Position numbers and translations under genes: made by a program
Notes under the pieces: model-generated
The model's input: the letters and a program-made list of their open reading frames with translations, nothing else
Databases searched by the model: none
Told to the model about the DNA's origin: nothing
Part shown: positions 20,004-29,329 of the stretch, piece by piece
How positions within the stretch are numbered: position 1 is the stretch's first letter
Layout of the letters: each line of letters starts with the position of its first letter
From: Sphingomonas hominis
GTDB lineage: Bacteria; Pseudomonadota; Alphaproteobacteria; Sphingomonadales; Sphingomonadaceae
Direction of reading: 5' to 3'
DNA: 64,000 nucleotides
NCBI RefSeq assembly: GCF_013328205.1
Contig: NZ_JABULH010000001.1
Location: 759,610-823,609 of the forward strand

Positions 20004-20231
20004 TTATGCCACTTCGCCGCCGAGCGTCGGCTCCAGCAGCCGATGCAAATGCACCACCACATACTTCATCTCGGCGTCGTCGACGGTGCGCTGTGCCGCA
20101 CCGCGCCATGCCTTCTCGGCACTGGCGTAATCGGGAAAGACGCCGACGACGTCGATCGACGTCAGATCGTTGAATTCCAGCGTGCGCGGGTCGCTCACGC
20201 GCCCGCCGAAGACTAGGTGAAGCTTGCTCAT
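20004..20231 (-). CDS. DUF4170 family small protein
   Basis: 75 aa. The sequence starting MSKLHLVFGGRVSDP, with VGVFPDYASAEKAWRG and DAEMKYVVVHLHRL, fits the DUF4170 family of alphaproteobacterial proteins, whose role is unknown. It is soluble and mixed alpha/beta. It is last in the minus-strand run that begins at 22032 and lies 39 bp after the gene before it, so it may belong to the same stress-linked unit or have its own promoter. Confidence 0.85.
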   Translation of the reverse strand: MSKLHLVFGGRVSDPRTLEFNDLTSIDVVGVFPDYASAEKAWRGAAQRTVDDAEMKYVVVHLHRLLEPTLGGEVA

Positions 20232-20270
20232 GCGCGCGCCCTTAACGTCATCGGCGGGAAACGTGAAGGC

Positions 20271-20753
20271 TTAGGCTGCAGTCGAGGGCGTGGCCGATTG
20301 CTCGTTTGCCTGGCTCAGCTCTTTCTTGCCGGCGGACGCAGCCGCTTTGCCCGCCGTCGCGGCGGCGCCGGCCATATTCTGAACCAGCGTCTTCACCTGA
20401 TCCTTCGCGCCACCCTTGGTCAGCCCGAGGTTCTGGAACTCGCTCTTGCCGGACTCACGCGCGGCGGCGAACGCGGCGACCGCCGTGGCGCCCAAACGCT
20501 TGCCGACCGGGGCAAGAAGTTCCTTCTCCTTCTGCGAGCGGGGCAGCACCGCACCAACCAGTGCACCGAGCGCGATGCCACCGGCGACGATCCCCAACGG
20601 ATTCGCTTCGGCAACATGAGCGGTCTGGTGCGCCAGTTCGCGAGCCTTATCGCGCGACGTATCCACCGCATCGCTCGCGATCGTCACGACGCTGTCGACG
20701 CCTTCGCGAAGGCGACCCTGATGTTCATCGTGCCCGTTGTTCTTGTCGGTCAT
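20271..20753 (-). CDS. Hypothetical protein with one glycine-rich membrane segment
   Basis: 160 aa, no family recognised with confidence. A charged N terminus with heptad-like helix (about 15-50) leads to a small, Gly/Ala-rich hydrophobic stretch (NPLGIVAGGIALGALVGAVL, about 51-70) of the type seen in YqjD/ElaB-like membrane-tail proteins; the C-terminal half is alanine-rich helix with AGAAATAGKAAAS repeats. AAGGA lies 9 bases before the ATG. It is co-directional with three envelope-stress genes upstream, 31 bp after the nearest, and is presumably part of that operon. Confidence 0.78.
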   Translation of the reverse strand: MTDKNNGHDEHQGRLREGVDSVVTIASDAVDTSRDKARELAHQTAHVAEANPLGIVAGGIALGALVGAVLPRSQKEKELLAPVGKRLGATAVAAFAAARESGKSEFQNLGLTKGGAKDQVKTLVQNMAGAAATAGKAAASAGKKELSQANEQSATPSTAA

Positions 20754-20784
20754 GTCGGTGATCCTTTTACGAGCGAATATATGA

Positions 20785-21105
20785 TTATCGAACGTGCCTG
20801 AGATGCGCTGGTTGCGCTGCCGATGGCGGCCGCTTGATCAACCCGAGCGCGCGACCCAGCGGTTTCCGGCACAACAACACAATGAAGAGCGCCGCCCCGC
20901 CAGTGACAATCGACGGATTGCGCATTGCGGTTTTGATCGACGCACGCGCCATGGACTGCGCGCCCTCGGTCGCGCTGTCGACGGCCTCACGGGCGAGCTT
21001 CTTGGGTGCCAGCTGAACCTGGAGCTGCTCCACAGTCCCGTTCAGCCGTTCACGCGCCGCGGTGGCGCGTGCCTCTGCCGCGACGACGTCGGCCGGCGTC
21101 GTCAT
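20785..21105 (-). CDS. DUF3618 domain protein (YqjK-like position)
   Basis: 106 aa. An N-terminal amphipathic helix with EARATAARERLNGTVEQLQ is typical of DUF3618, followed by a single hydrophobic helix (about 68-84) and a basic tail. Its ATG overlaps the stop of the holin-like gene (ATGA), so the two are translationally coupled. By order it takes the place of yqjK in the E. coli yqjD-yqjE-yqjK set. Probably an inner-membrane protein; function unknown. Confidence 0.85.
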   Translation of the reverse strand: MTTPADVVAAEARATAARERLNGTVEQLQVQLAPKKLAREAVDSATEGAQSMARASIKTAMRNPSIVTGGAALFIVLLCRKPLGRALGLIKRPPSAAQPAHLRHVR

Positions 21106-21482
21106 GCGGCGACCTTTGGCGTTAGGCGGTTCTTGCCGATTACGGCCAGCACGCCCGCCGTCACGAACACCAGGCCGACGACGATCAACGTCGCGAACCC
21201 GGGTCCCACCTTTGTCGCCAATGTCTCAATCAAGCCGACCAGCAGTGCGATGAGCCCGGCCAGCGCCAGCACACCAGCCACCGCGAAGAAGATCACGGCG
21301 GTCTTGTAGCGACCAACCGCTTCTCCGACCTTCGCCTTTTGCAAGGCGATCTCGGCGCGCGCCACTTCCTTGGCGTCGTCGGTCAATTGCGAGACAAGGC
21401 CTGCAACCCCCGGCGAGGGCGCTTCGTCGCGTACGCCGTCCGCCAGGCGGCGGATGGGCGTGACATTGCTGGGCTCGGTCAT
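21102..21482 (-). CDS. Holin-X/YqjE-type inner-membrane protein
   Basis: 126 aa with two adjacent transmembrane helices (about 62-85 and 92-115) after a soluble N-terminal helix (LVSQLTDDAKEVARAEIALQKAK). This fits the Actino-Holin-X / YqjE family, often labelled phage holin though usually unrelated to phages. It lies 4 bp after a DUF883-like gene and overlaps the DUF3618 gene, so it belongs to a conserved envelope cluster. Function unknown; E. coli yqjE is RpoS-linked. Confidence 0.85.
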   Translation of the reverse strand: MTEPSNVTPIRRLADGVRDEAPSPGVAGLVSQLTDDAKEVARAEIALQKAKVGEAVGRYKTAVIFFAVAGVLALAGLIALLVGLIETLATKVGPGFATLIVVGLVFVTAGVLAVIGKNRLTPKVAA

Positions 21483-21486
21483 CGCC

Positions 21487-22032
21487 TTACGCGCCGCGCT
21501 GGTCGACGCTCGCCGAAACGAGCCGCGCTGCGACGAAGCCGAATGCGGCCGCGACGCCGACCGCGACGCCCGGGCTCTTCTTCACCAGTTCGCGTGCCTG
21601 ATCGAACAACTCGTCCACGCTGGTTTCGTCGAGCGTGCTGGTGAACGACTGTACCTGATCCGCGGCACTGCGCGCATATTGGCCGTATTGCTGACCGAGC
21701 TTCTCGTCGACCTGGTCTGCCGCGTCGTTGAGCAACTGTGTCAACTGGCCGAGCGCGTCGGTTGCCTTCGTCTTGCCGTCCTCGGCGAACAGGCGCGCGC
21801 GGTCGGCTGCTTGGCCGCGCAAGCCCGACGCGCCCTGCTTCACCGTCTCGGTCGCCTCCGCCACCTTGGCCGACGCATTGTCGGCAACCGACGTTGCGCC
21901 CTTGTCGCCGTCGACCTGCGCGCCCGTGTCCTTCAGCGGAGCCGCGGGCTGGAACGACGTGTTCACGGGCGGTGTCTCGATGTCGCTGCTGGTCATCGGT
22001 GCCAAATCGTTGCGATCATTAGAGTCGGCCAT
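21487..22032 (-). CDS. DUF883/YqjD-ElaB-like membrane-tail protein
   Basis: 181 aa from the ATG at 22032 (AAGGAA 10 bases upstream). A long alanine/glutamate-rich helical region with heptads (about 50-150) and a C-terminal segment KKSPGVAVGVAAAFGFVAARL, the hallmark of YqjD/ElaB proteins, which dock ribosomes at the inner membrane in stationary phase in E. coli. First gene of the minus-strand operon with holin-like and DUF3618 genes. A stress-type promoter is 33 bp upstream. An in-frame extension to 22176 is not supported. Confidence 0.82.
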   Translation of the reverse strand: MADSNDRNDLAPMTSSDIETPPVNTSFQPAAPLKDTGAQVDGDKGATSVADNASAKVAEATETVKQGASGLRGQAADRARLFAEDGKTKATDALGQLTQLLNDAADQVDEKLGQQYGQYARSAADQVQSFTSTLDETSVDELFDQARELVKKSPGVAVGVAAAFGFVAARLVSASVDQRGA

Positions 22033-22064
22033 CGTCGTCGATTCCTTCTTATGGTTTCGGCGTG

Positions 22065-22089
22065 AACCCCGCTCGCCGCCACCGGTTCC
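22065..22089 (-). promoter_or_regulatory. Candidate EcfG promoter for the YqjDEK-like operon
   Basis: On the minus strand GGAAC (22089-22085), a 16-bp spacer and GGTT (22068-22065), 32 bp before the ATG at 22032. It has the same spacing and the same GGTT as the site before the catalase-like gene. The E. coli counterpart operon is RpoS-controlled, and EcfG replaces RpoS in alphaproteobacteria, which makes the assignment coherent. Confidence 0.6.
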
Positions 22090-22154
22090 CTCGCGTTGCG
22101 GCATCGGTCGGCCGCCGCTAAGGCCGTCGCCACAAGCGTCGGCAACACAGGTAA

Positions 22155-23447
<1,293 letters not shown>

Positions 23448-23490
23448 ACCGTCTTGCCACGGCGGCGCATCTGCGCGATTTTCATGCGCG

Positions 23491-23805
23491 ATGCGCCGCA
23501 AACAAACACCACCGATCGTTCTTCTCCGCCGGGCCGCGATGCCCGCCGCTGCGCTGTCGGTGATGGGGTTCTTCGGCGCCTATGCGGTGACAGGGTCGAA
23601 CGGCATCTTCGCGCTGGGCGACTATAAGCAGCAGATTGCGGCGCACGAGCGGCAATATCAGCAGCTTGATCAGCAACGCACGATGTTGCGCAATCGAGTC
23701 GCGCTACTCGATCCACGGCACGCCAATCCCGATCTGGTCGACGAATTGGTGCGCAAGGAATTGAACGTCGCGCACCCTGACGAGGTCATTATCCCGTTGA
23801 AGTGA
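23491..23805 (+). CDS. ftsB: Cell-division protein FtsB/DivIC-like
   Basis: 104-aa bitopic protein of the septum-formation-initiator family. Basic N terminus, one transmembrane helix (about 15-33), then a periplasmic coiled coil (about 44-75, QQIAAHERQYQQLDQQRTML) and a short tail. FtsB joins FtsL and FtsQ in the divisome. Its place just after eno supports the call; in sphingomonads pdhA usually follows, whereas here the next gene converges. Confidence 0.88.
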   Translation: MRRKQTPPIVLLRRAAMPAAALSVMGFFGAYAVTGSNGIFALGDYKQQIAAHERQYQQLDQQRTMLRNRVALLDPRHANPDLVDELVRKELNVAHPDEVIIPLK

Positions 23806-23808
23806 TCG

Positions 23809-23837
23809 GGTCGGGGCTGCTTGGTACGGCCCCGACC
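23809..23837. terminator. Hairpin between convergent ftsB and hydrolase genes
   Basis: GGTCGGGGC (23809-23817) pairs with GCCCCGACC (23829-23837), nine bases, around an 11-base loop, and outer bases can extend it with one bulge. No T-tract follows, so termination is inferred from position only. Confidence 0.45.
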
Positions 23838-23846
23838 GATCGTTCG

Positions 23847-24668
23847 TCAGCGCAGGAAAGTCAGCAGGTCCTGCGTCAATCGGTTGCCCTCGGTCGCGAA
23901 CAGACCGTGCGGTGCACCGTCATATTCGACCAATTGGCTGTTCGCGATCCCCGCGGCCGCTGCCCGGCCGGCAGCGTCAATCGGCACCGTCTTGTCGTCA
24001 GTGCCGTGGAGGACCAGCGTCGGTACGCGGAATGCGGCGAGATCGGGCCGAAAGTCGGTGTGCCCGAAGCTTTCGGCGCAGGCGAGCGTCGGCTTGAGCC
24101 CGGCCTGCATCGCCAGCCGCCACGCCCAATCGATCGTCGCGCTGCTGACCGGGCTGGTCAGATAGCCTTCGCCGAAGAAGTCCTTGAAGAATGACTGGAA
24201 GAACGCCGGGCGATCCTTCTTGATGCCATCGGCGATCTCCTGCAGCTTGTCCTCCGGCGTGCCGTCGGGATTGTCGTCGGTCTTGAGCATATACGGCACC
24301 ACCGACGAGATCAGTGCGGCCGAGACGACGCCGCGACCCCCGTGACGGCTCATGTAGCGCGCGACCTCGCCGCCGCCCATCGAGAAGCCGACCAGGCTGA
24401 CGTTCTCTTCGGCGCCGGTTGCCTTCATCACGTCGGCCAGATCGTCGCTGAGCGTGTCGTAATCGTAACCCGACCATGGCTGGCCCGAGCGGCCGAACCC
24501 GCGTCGATCATACGCGATCGCGCGAAAACCTGCGTCGGCCAGGGCCTGCATCTGCGGGTCCCAGCTGTCGGACGATAGCGGCCAACCGTGGATCAGGATC
24601 ACGGGTCGACCCGAACCCCAGTCCTTGACGTAGATGTCCGTCCCGTCGCGCGTCTTCACGTAAGGCAT
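23847..24668 (-). CDS. Alpha/beta hydrolase, non-heme chloroperoxidase/arylesterase type
   Basis: 273 aa. Oxyanion HGW (27-29), nucleophile elbow GFSMGGG with Ser96, acid Asp224 or 225 in HGTDDKTVP and His254 in APHGLF form a complete triad. The YDRRGFGRSGQPWSGYDYDT block is typical of the cofactor-free chloroperoxidase/arylesterase group, which hydrolyses esters and, with peracids, can halogenate. Natural substrate unknown. The ATG at 24668 is preceded by a gap holding a clear EcfG-type site, so it is likely stress-induced and independent of aroB upstream. Confidence 0.92.
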   Translation of the reverse strand: MPYVKTRDGTDIYVKDWGSGRPVILIHGWPLSSDSWDPQMQALADAGFRAIAYDRRGFGRSGQPWSGYDYDTLSDDLADVMKATGAEENVSLVGFSMGGGEVARYMSRHGGRGVVSAALISSVVPYMLKTDDNPDGTPEDKLQEIADGIKKDRPAFFQSFFKDFFGEGYLTSPVSSATIDWAWRLAMQAGLKPTLACAESFGHTDFRPDLAAFRVPTLVLHGTDDKTVPIDAAGRAAAAGIANSQLVEYDGAPHGLFATEGNRLTQDLLTFLR

Positions 24669-24701
24669 GCGGCTATCTCCAGCCTGTTGTTGAGCCGGAT
24701 A

Positions 24702-24726
24702 AACGTGGATCAAGTCAGGGCGTTCC
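24702..24726 (-). promoter_or_regulatory. Candidate EcfG promoter for the alpha/beta hydrolase
   Basis: Minus strand GGAAC (24726-24722), 16-bp spacer, CGTT (24705-24702), an exact match to the EcfG consensus; the ATG is 33 bp downstream. It sits in the 74-bp gap after aroB. This is the best of the three such sites in the window. Confidence 0.68.
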
Positions 24727-24742
24727 TGCCCGCTGGTGACGG

Positions 24743-25843
24743 TCAGCGCGCCTCGTCGGCCAGGAAACGTTCGACCCGATCGAGCGACACGGTCTTGTCG
24801 AGGTACGTTTGCCCGATACCGCGCGCGAGCAGGAAGGGCAGGGTGCCCGCCGTCATCTTCTTGTCGTGACGCATGTGCTCGACCAGCCGCGCAGCGGGTG
24901 CGGTGACCCGCGACGCGGCGAGCCCGTCGGGCAGCCCGCTCTCGCGCCAGTGCGCCGCGACCCGGTCGGCGTCCGCGCGCGTGCATAGCCCGAGTGCCGC
25001 AGAATAATCGAAAGCGAGCCCGCATCCCGCCGCCACCGCCTCGCCGTGCAGCAATCGGTCGGAGAAGCCTGCCTCCGCCTCCAGCGCGTGACCGAAGGTG
25101 TGACCCAGGTTGAGCAACGCGCGCTGGCCGGTCGTCTCGAACTCGTCCTCGCCGACGATCCGAGCCTTGGCGGCGACCGCGTGCGTGATCGCGTACACCC
25201 GGGCCTCGGGGTTGCCCGCGAGCAGCGCTGCGCCGTTCGCCTCGCACCAGGCAAAGAAGTTGGCATCGTCGATCAGGCCGTATTTGACCACCTCGGCATA
25301 GCCCGCACGCACCTGCCGCGCGGGCAGCGTGTCGAGCACGTCGGGGTCGATCAGCACGACGCGCGGCTGATGAAACGCGCCGATCAGGTTCTTGCCGGCG
25401 CGCGCGTTGATCCCGGTCTTGCCGCCGACCGAGCTGTCGACCTGGGCGAGCAACGTCGTGGGGATCTGCACGAAGCGGCAACCGCGTTTCAGGATCGCAG
25501 TCGCGAATCCGACTAGGTCGCCGATCACCCCGCCGCCCAGCGCCACCACATGGTCCTGCCGTTCGACTCCGAAGCCCAGCAGCGCGTCGCACAAACGCTC
25601 CAGCACCGCCCAGCTCTTGGTGCCCTCACCCGATGGCAGCACGACCTCGTGTGAGGCGATGCCGGCCTGAGCGAGCGAGTGGCGCAGCGTGTCGAGGTGC
25701 GGCGCGACATGCTCGTCGGCGACGATCACCACCGGCCGCGTGCCGACCAAGGGTGCAAGCTCGTCACCCGCGCGCGCGAGCAGCCCGCCGGCGATCCGCA
25801 CCTCGTAGCTGCGCTCACCGAGTGAGACCGGCACCACCTTCAT
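24743..25843 (-). CDS. aroB: 3-dehydroquinate synthase
   Basis: Second step of the shikimate pathway, NAD- and metal-dependent cyclisation of DAHP. 366 aa. NAD-binding GEGTKS and GGGVIGDLVGF, TTLLAQVDSSVGGKTGIN, metal ligands in YAEVVKYG, NLGHTFGHA and HGEAVAAG. The ATG overlaps the aroK stop (ATGA), so the pair is coupled, as in many bacteria. Confidence 0.98.
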   Translation of the reverse strand: MKVVPVSLGERSYEVRIAGGLLARAGDELAPLVGTRPVVIVADEHVAPHLDTLRHSLAQAGIASHEVVLPSGEGTKSWAVLERLCDALLGFGVERQDHVVALGGGVIGDLVGFATAILKRGCRFVQIPTTLLAQVDSSVGGKTGINARAGKNLIGAFHQPRVVLIDPDVLDTLPARQVRAGYAEVVKYGLIDDANFFAWCEANGAALLAGNPEARVYAITHAVAAKARIVGEDEFETTGQRALLNLGHTFGHALEAEAGFSDRLLHGEAVAAGCGLAFDYSAALGLCTRADADRVAAHWRESGLPDGLAASRVTAPAARLVEHMRHDKKMTAGTLPFLLARGIGQTYLDKTVSLDRVERFLADEAR

Positions 25844-26379
25844 CGTCCAATCGCCTCCAGTATTGCGCGCACCGTGTGTTCGTGCGGTGCGTCTGCACTC
25901 GTCACCCTTAGGTTGGCGAGGCCGTAGAACGGGTTCCGCTTCGCGGCGAGATCGCGCAGCACCGCGCCCGCGTCGCGTCCGCGCAGCAGCGGTCGCGTGT
26001 CGCGCCGCCGCACCCGCTCGACTAGCACTTCGACCGGTGCGTCGAGCCAGATCGACAGCGCGTCCGCCAGGATCAGCGCGCGCGTGTCGTCGTTGATGAA
26101 GGCGCCACCGCCGGTCGCGATGACCTTGGGTCGGCCGTCGATCAGCCGCGCGATGACCCGCCGCTCGCCATCACGGAAATATGGCTCGCCGTAACGCGAG
26201 AAGATGTCGGCGATGGTCATGCCCGCCGCGTGCTCGATCTCGTGATCGGCGTCGACGAACGGCAGCTTGAGCCGGTTGGCCAGCCGGCGCCCCACTGTGG
26301 ACTTTCCAACGCCCATCAATCCCACCAACACGATCGGCTGTCCCGTCCAGGCGGGTGTCACGGGCGGGCTATGCAACAT
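25840..26379 (-). CDS. aroK: Shikimate kinase
   Basis: Phosphorylates shikimate with ATP. 179 aa from ATG 26379. P-loop GLMGVGKST (20-28), DADHEIE shikimate-binding segment, GEPYFRDGERRV, the GGGAF loop and RRRDTRPLLRG lid region. It overlaps aroB by 4 bp. An in-frame ATG at 26403 would add eight residues and cannot be excluded. Confidence 0.96.
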   Translation of the reverse strand: MLHSPPVTPAWTGQPIVLVGLMGVGKSTVGRRLANRLKLPFVDADHEIEHAAGMTIADIFSRYGEPYFRDGERRVIARLIDGRPKVIATGGGAFINDDTRALILADALSIWLDAPVEVLVERVRRRDTRPLLRGRDAGAVLRDLAAKRNPFYGLANLRVTSADAPHEHTVRAILEAIGR

Positions 26380-26480
26380 GGCGAGGCGGGCTATACAGCG
26401 CACTTCGACGCGGGCGCCAGACCTTGCGCTCGGCGCGAGGGCGGCGCGGTCGGGTCACCGCTTTGTTCAGGGTACAAGAT

Positions 26481-26615
26481 ATGCGTTTGATCGTCTCGCT
26501 GCTGGTGGTTGTACTGCTGATCGTCGGCGCGCTGTTCTTCTTTGCCGGCCGCGCGACCGAGCGTCCGGTGACGCAGATCGAGAAGCCGGTCGAGCTCGGC
26601 AACCTTGCGGCTTAA
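26481..26615 (+). CDS. Small single-span membrane protein
   Basis: 44 aa: MRLIVSLLVVVLLIVGALFF is essentially one transmembrane helix followed by a short tail. No family recognised. It overlaps by 11 bp the TTG start of the secreted protein that follows and diverges from aroK. Likely a real small gene because the overlap implies coupling, but only composition supports it. Confidence 0.55.
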   Translation: MRLIVSLLVVVLLIVGALFFFAGRATERPVTQIEKPVELGNLAA

Positions 26616-28377
26616 ACGCCTGCTGGCGGGCGCGGCGGCGGCAGCGATCGCGGCCACCGCGCTGGCGCAGGAACGTCCCGAATCGCTGCTCCCTCCCGGC
26701 TTCGGGCAGACACCGCCGCCCGCGCCTGTGCCGACGCCGACAGCGACGAGCACGCCCTCCGTCAGTCGTCCGGCGGCGCCCGGCACGATCCAGCCGCTGC
26801 CGGCACTGCCGCCACTAGTATTGCCCAGCCCCACACCGACCGCGTCCCCGACGCCGGATGCGGCGGCGCTCGCTTTGTATGAAATGCCCGCGTTCGCGCG
26901 TCGTTCGCTCACGCGGGTCGGGCCGATCGGTGCGGGTGAGGGCGGGGTGGCACCCGACGCGTTCGGGCGTGCGGATGGCCGCTATCTCGAAACGCTGATG
27001 CGGCGATTGTCGGCGCCGCTGCCCTCGCGCTGGTTGTCGATCGCGCTGCGTCGCCTGCTCGCCTCGCGCCTCGAGACGCCCGCGCACGTCAATGGCGCCG
27101 ACTTCGCGGCCGAACGCGCGTGGCTGCTGCTGCGGATGGGCGAGTCGGTCGCCGCCCGCGCGGTCGCTCAGTCGGTCGACGCGAACAATGTTACGCCGAA
27201 GCTCGCGCAGGTGTGGATGCAGGCGTCGCTCGCCAATGCCGATCCCGCCGGGCTGTGCACGCTCGCCGAGCAGCCGCGCATCGCGGCGAGCGAGCGCGGT
27301 TGGGAAATGGCGCGCGCGATGTGCGCAGGGATGGTCGGAGAGCGCGCGCAGCCGCTGATCCAGCGTCTCCGTCGCCGTCGCGTCGCGACCGGCATCGACC
27401 TGCAACTGGCACAAAAGGTGGTCGGTACGGGCGCTGCCAGTCGACAGGCGATCACGATCGAGTGGGACCCGGTGTCGCAACTGACCGCCTGGCGCTTCGG
27501 CCTCGCGACCGCGACCGGCGTGACGATCCCCGACAATCTCTACGCCACGGTCGGTCCGCAGGTCTCAGGATGGCGCGCGCTCGCGCCCGCGATCCCGCTT
27601 GCCGATCGGATGGTCGCGGCCGAGCGGGCGGCGGCAATGGGGGTCCTCTCCAACGCCGCACTCGTCGACTTCTTCGCAGCCTCGCGCGAGTTGGAGGAAG
27701 CGCCGGCCGCGCTCGTGCAGGCGGCCAACGACCTGCAGGATGCCTATATCGGCACGGACCGCGCGACCCGGTTGAAGGCCATGGCGTCGTTGTGGGACGG
27801 CAGCGACACGCCGGCGGGTCGCTACGCGCGATTGATCCTGACCGCGCGCGCGGCGGGGCGTTTGACCGTGTTCGACGGCGTGGAGCAACCCGACCGGCTC
27901 GTCGCCGCGATGCTGTCGGCCGGGCTCGATCGCACCGCGATGCGCTGGCAAGGGCATGTGCCCGTCGGCGGTGACGCGTGGGCGATGCTGCTGCTCGCCA
28001 ATCCCGACCGCTCGGGTGCCGAGTTCAACGATCTGGATGATTACGCGCCGGCGGGCGCGAACGCGGCGCGCAAGAAGCAGTTGTTCTTTGCTGCGATGGC
28101 AGGGCTCGGTCGCATGGCGCAGGACGATGTTGAGGCCGGGGCGCAGGCTCTCGACGTCCGTATCGGCGCGGCCGACGCCTGGACCCGCGCGCTCGATCGC
28201 GCGGCGGCGGATGGCCAGACCGGCACGGTGCTGCTGCTCGCCGCGGCTGGGATGCAGGCGGGCGACTGGGGCGGCGTACCGCCGGCTGCGCTGTACCGAA
28301 TCATCGGTGCGATGCGCGCCGTCGGGCTGACCGGCGAAGCGCGCATGATCGCAGTCGAGGCGTTGACCAGGCTGTGA
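26605..28377 (+). CDS. Secreted helical protein of unknown function
   Basis: 590 aa from a TTG start, chosen because it gives a good signal peptide: MRLKRLLAG, a long alanine core and cleavage after ALA near 22. A Pro/Thr-rich linker follows (about 38-90, with PTPTATSTPS and PTASPTPD), then about 480 residues of alpha-helical sequence rich in Ala, Leu and Arg that could form solenoid repeats. No enzymatic motif seen. It probably resides in the periplasm. It is followed 7 bp later by xerD and then accA, so it opens a plus-strand run. Confidence 0.8.
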   Translation: MRLKRLLAGAAAAAIAATALAQERPESLLPPGFGQTPPPAPVPTPTATSTPSVSRPAAPGTIQPLPALPPLVLPSPTPTASPTPDAAALALYEMPAFARRSLTRVGPIGAGEGGVAPDAFGRADGRYLETLMRRLSAPLPSRWLSIALRRLLASRLETPAHVNGADFAAERAWLLLRMGESVAARAVAQSVDANNVTPKLAQVWMQASLANADPAGLCTLAEQPRIAASERGWEMARAMCAGMVGERAQPLIQRLRRRRVATGIDLQLAQKVVGTGAASRQAITIEWDPVSQLTAWRFGLATATGVTIPDNLYATVGPQVSGWRALAPAIPLADRMVAAERAAAMGVLSNAALVDFFAASRELEEAPAALVQAANDLQDAYIGTDRATRLKAMASLWDGSDTPAGRYARLILTARAAGRLTVFDGVEQPDRLVAAMLSAGLDRTAMRWQGHVPVGGDAWAMLLLANPDRSGAEFNDLDDYAPAGANAARKKQLFFAAMAGLGRMAQDDVEAGAQALDVRIGAADAWTRALDRAAADGQTGTVLLLAAAGMQAGDWGGVPPAALYRIIGAMRAVGLTGEARMIAVEALTRL

Positions 28378-28384
28378 GGTCGCG

Positions 28385-29320
28385 TTGACCGCCGCTTCAC
28401 GCGAGACGCGGTTGAGCGACCGCGATGCCATTGAGCGTTTCCTGGAGATGATGGCGGCGCAGTCGGGGGCCGCGCGCAATACGCTGTCCGCCTATCGCAC
28501 CGACCTGCGGCTCGCCTCTGAGGTACTGAGCGGTGCGCTCGTCGTCGCCGATGCCGAGTCGCTCGGCCGCTTGGCGACGAGTTGGGACGCGTTGTCGCGC
28601 GCCACGATCGCACGCAAGGCCGCAGCCTTGCGGCGTTTCTTCGCCTTCTTGGTTGAGGAGGGCGATCTGACCGACGATCCGTCCTCCGCGCTGCCACGTC
28701 CCGGCAGCGATCGGAACCTTCCGCGCACGCTGTCGCACGACGACGTCGATCGCCTCTTCGCGGTCGTGAGCGAACGGTTAGGGCGCGAGCCTCCGCTAAC
28801 CGCCGATCTGCGGCTCGCGGCGTTGATGGAGCTCCTTTACGGCTCGGGCCTGCGCGCGAGCGAACTGGTCGGGCTTCCACGGCTGGCGGTGCAGTCCGAC
28901 AAGCCGTTCCTGATCCTAAAAGGAAAGGGGGGGCGCGAGCGGCTGGTCCCCTTGTCCGATCGCGCGCGCGCCGCGGTGGCGGCCTGGCGCGTCCATGTGC
29001 CGGTCGAGCAGCATTATTTGTTCCCCTCGGGCAAGACGCACATCTCGCGCTTCAGGCTGTTCCAGCTCGTTCGTGCAATCGCGGCGGAGGCGGGGATCGC
29101 ACCCGATCGGATCAGCCCGCACGTGCTGCGTCACGCTTTCGCGACCCACCTGCTGGAGGGCGGCGCCGACCTGCGCGCGTTGCAGTCCATGCTCGGCCAC
29201 GCCGATATTGCCACCACCGAGATCTACACGCACGTCGACCGTCGCAAGCTCGTCGAACTGGTCAACGAGCGGCATCCGTTGCGGGAGGCGCTCGTTGACG
29301 CTGGCGCGCGCGCGTCCTAA
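28385..29320 (+). CDS. xerD: Tyrosine recombinase XerD
   Basis: Site-specific recombinase that, with XerC, resolves chromosome dimers at dif under FtsK control. 311 aa with an N-terminal SAM-like core-binding domain and a C-terminal catalytic domain: Arg157 (GSGLRASE), Lys181 (LKGKGGRE), His246 and Arg249 (SPHVLRHAF), His272 (GHADI) and Tyr281 (IYTHV). It starts at TTG 28385 behind GTGAGGTCGCG. Accessory integrases have the same residues, but there are no mobile-element neighbours, so the housekeeping assignment is favoured. Confidence 0.94.
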   Translation: MTAASRETRLSDRDAIERFLEMMAAQSGAARNTLSAYRTDLRLASEVLSGALVVADAESLGRLATSWDALSRATIARKAAALRRFFAFLVEEGDLTDDPSSALPRPGSDRNLPRTLSHDDVDRLFAVVSERLGREPPLTADLRLAALMELLYGSGLRASELVGLPRLAVQSDKPFLILKGKGGRERLVPLSDRARAAVAAWRVHVPVEQHYLFPSGKTHISRFRLFQLVRAIAAEAGIAPDRISPHVLRHAFATHLLEGGADLRALQSMLGHADIATTEIYTHVDRRKLVELVNERHPLREALVDAGARAS

Positions 29321-29329
29321 CCGCCCGCG

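Noticed and set aside
21102-21482. Prophage remnant suggested by the holin label
   Set aside because: Holin-X/YqjE proteins are normal envelope components; neighbours are DUF883 and DUF3618 with no phage genes.
24669-25592. Upstream extension of the alpha/beta hydrolase frame
   Set aside because: Lies over aroB in another frame and reads low-complexity Arg/Ala; the hydrolase starts MPYVKTRDG at 24668.
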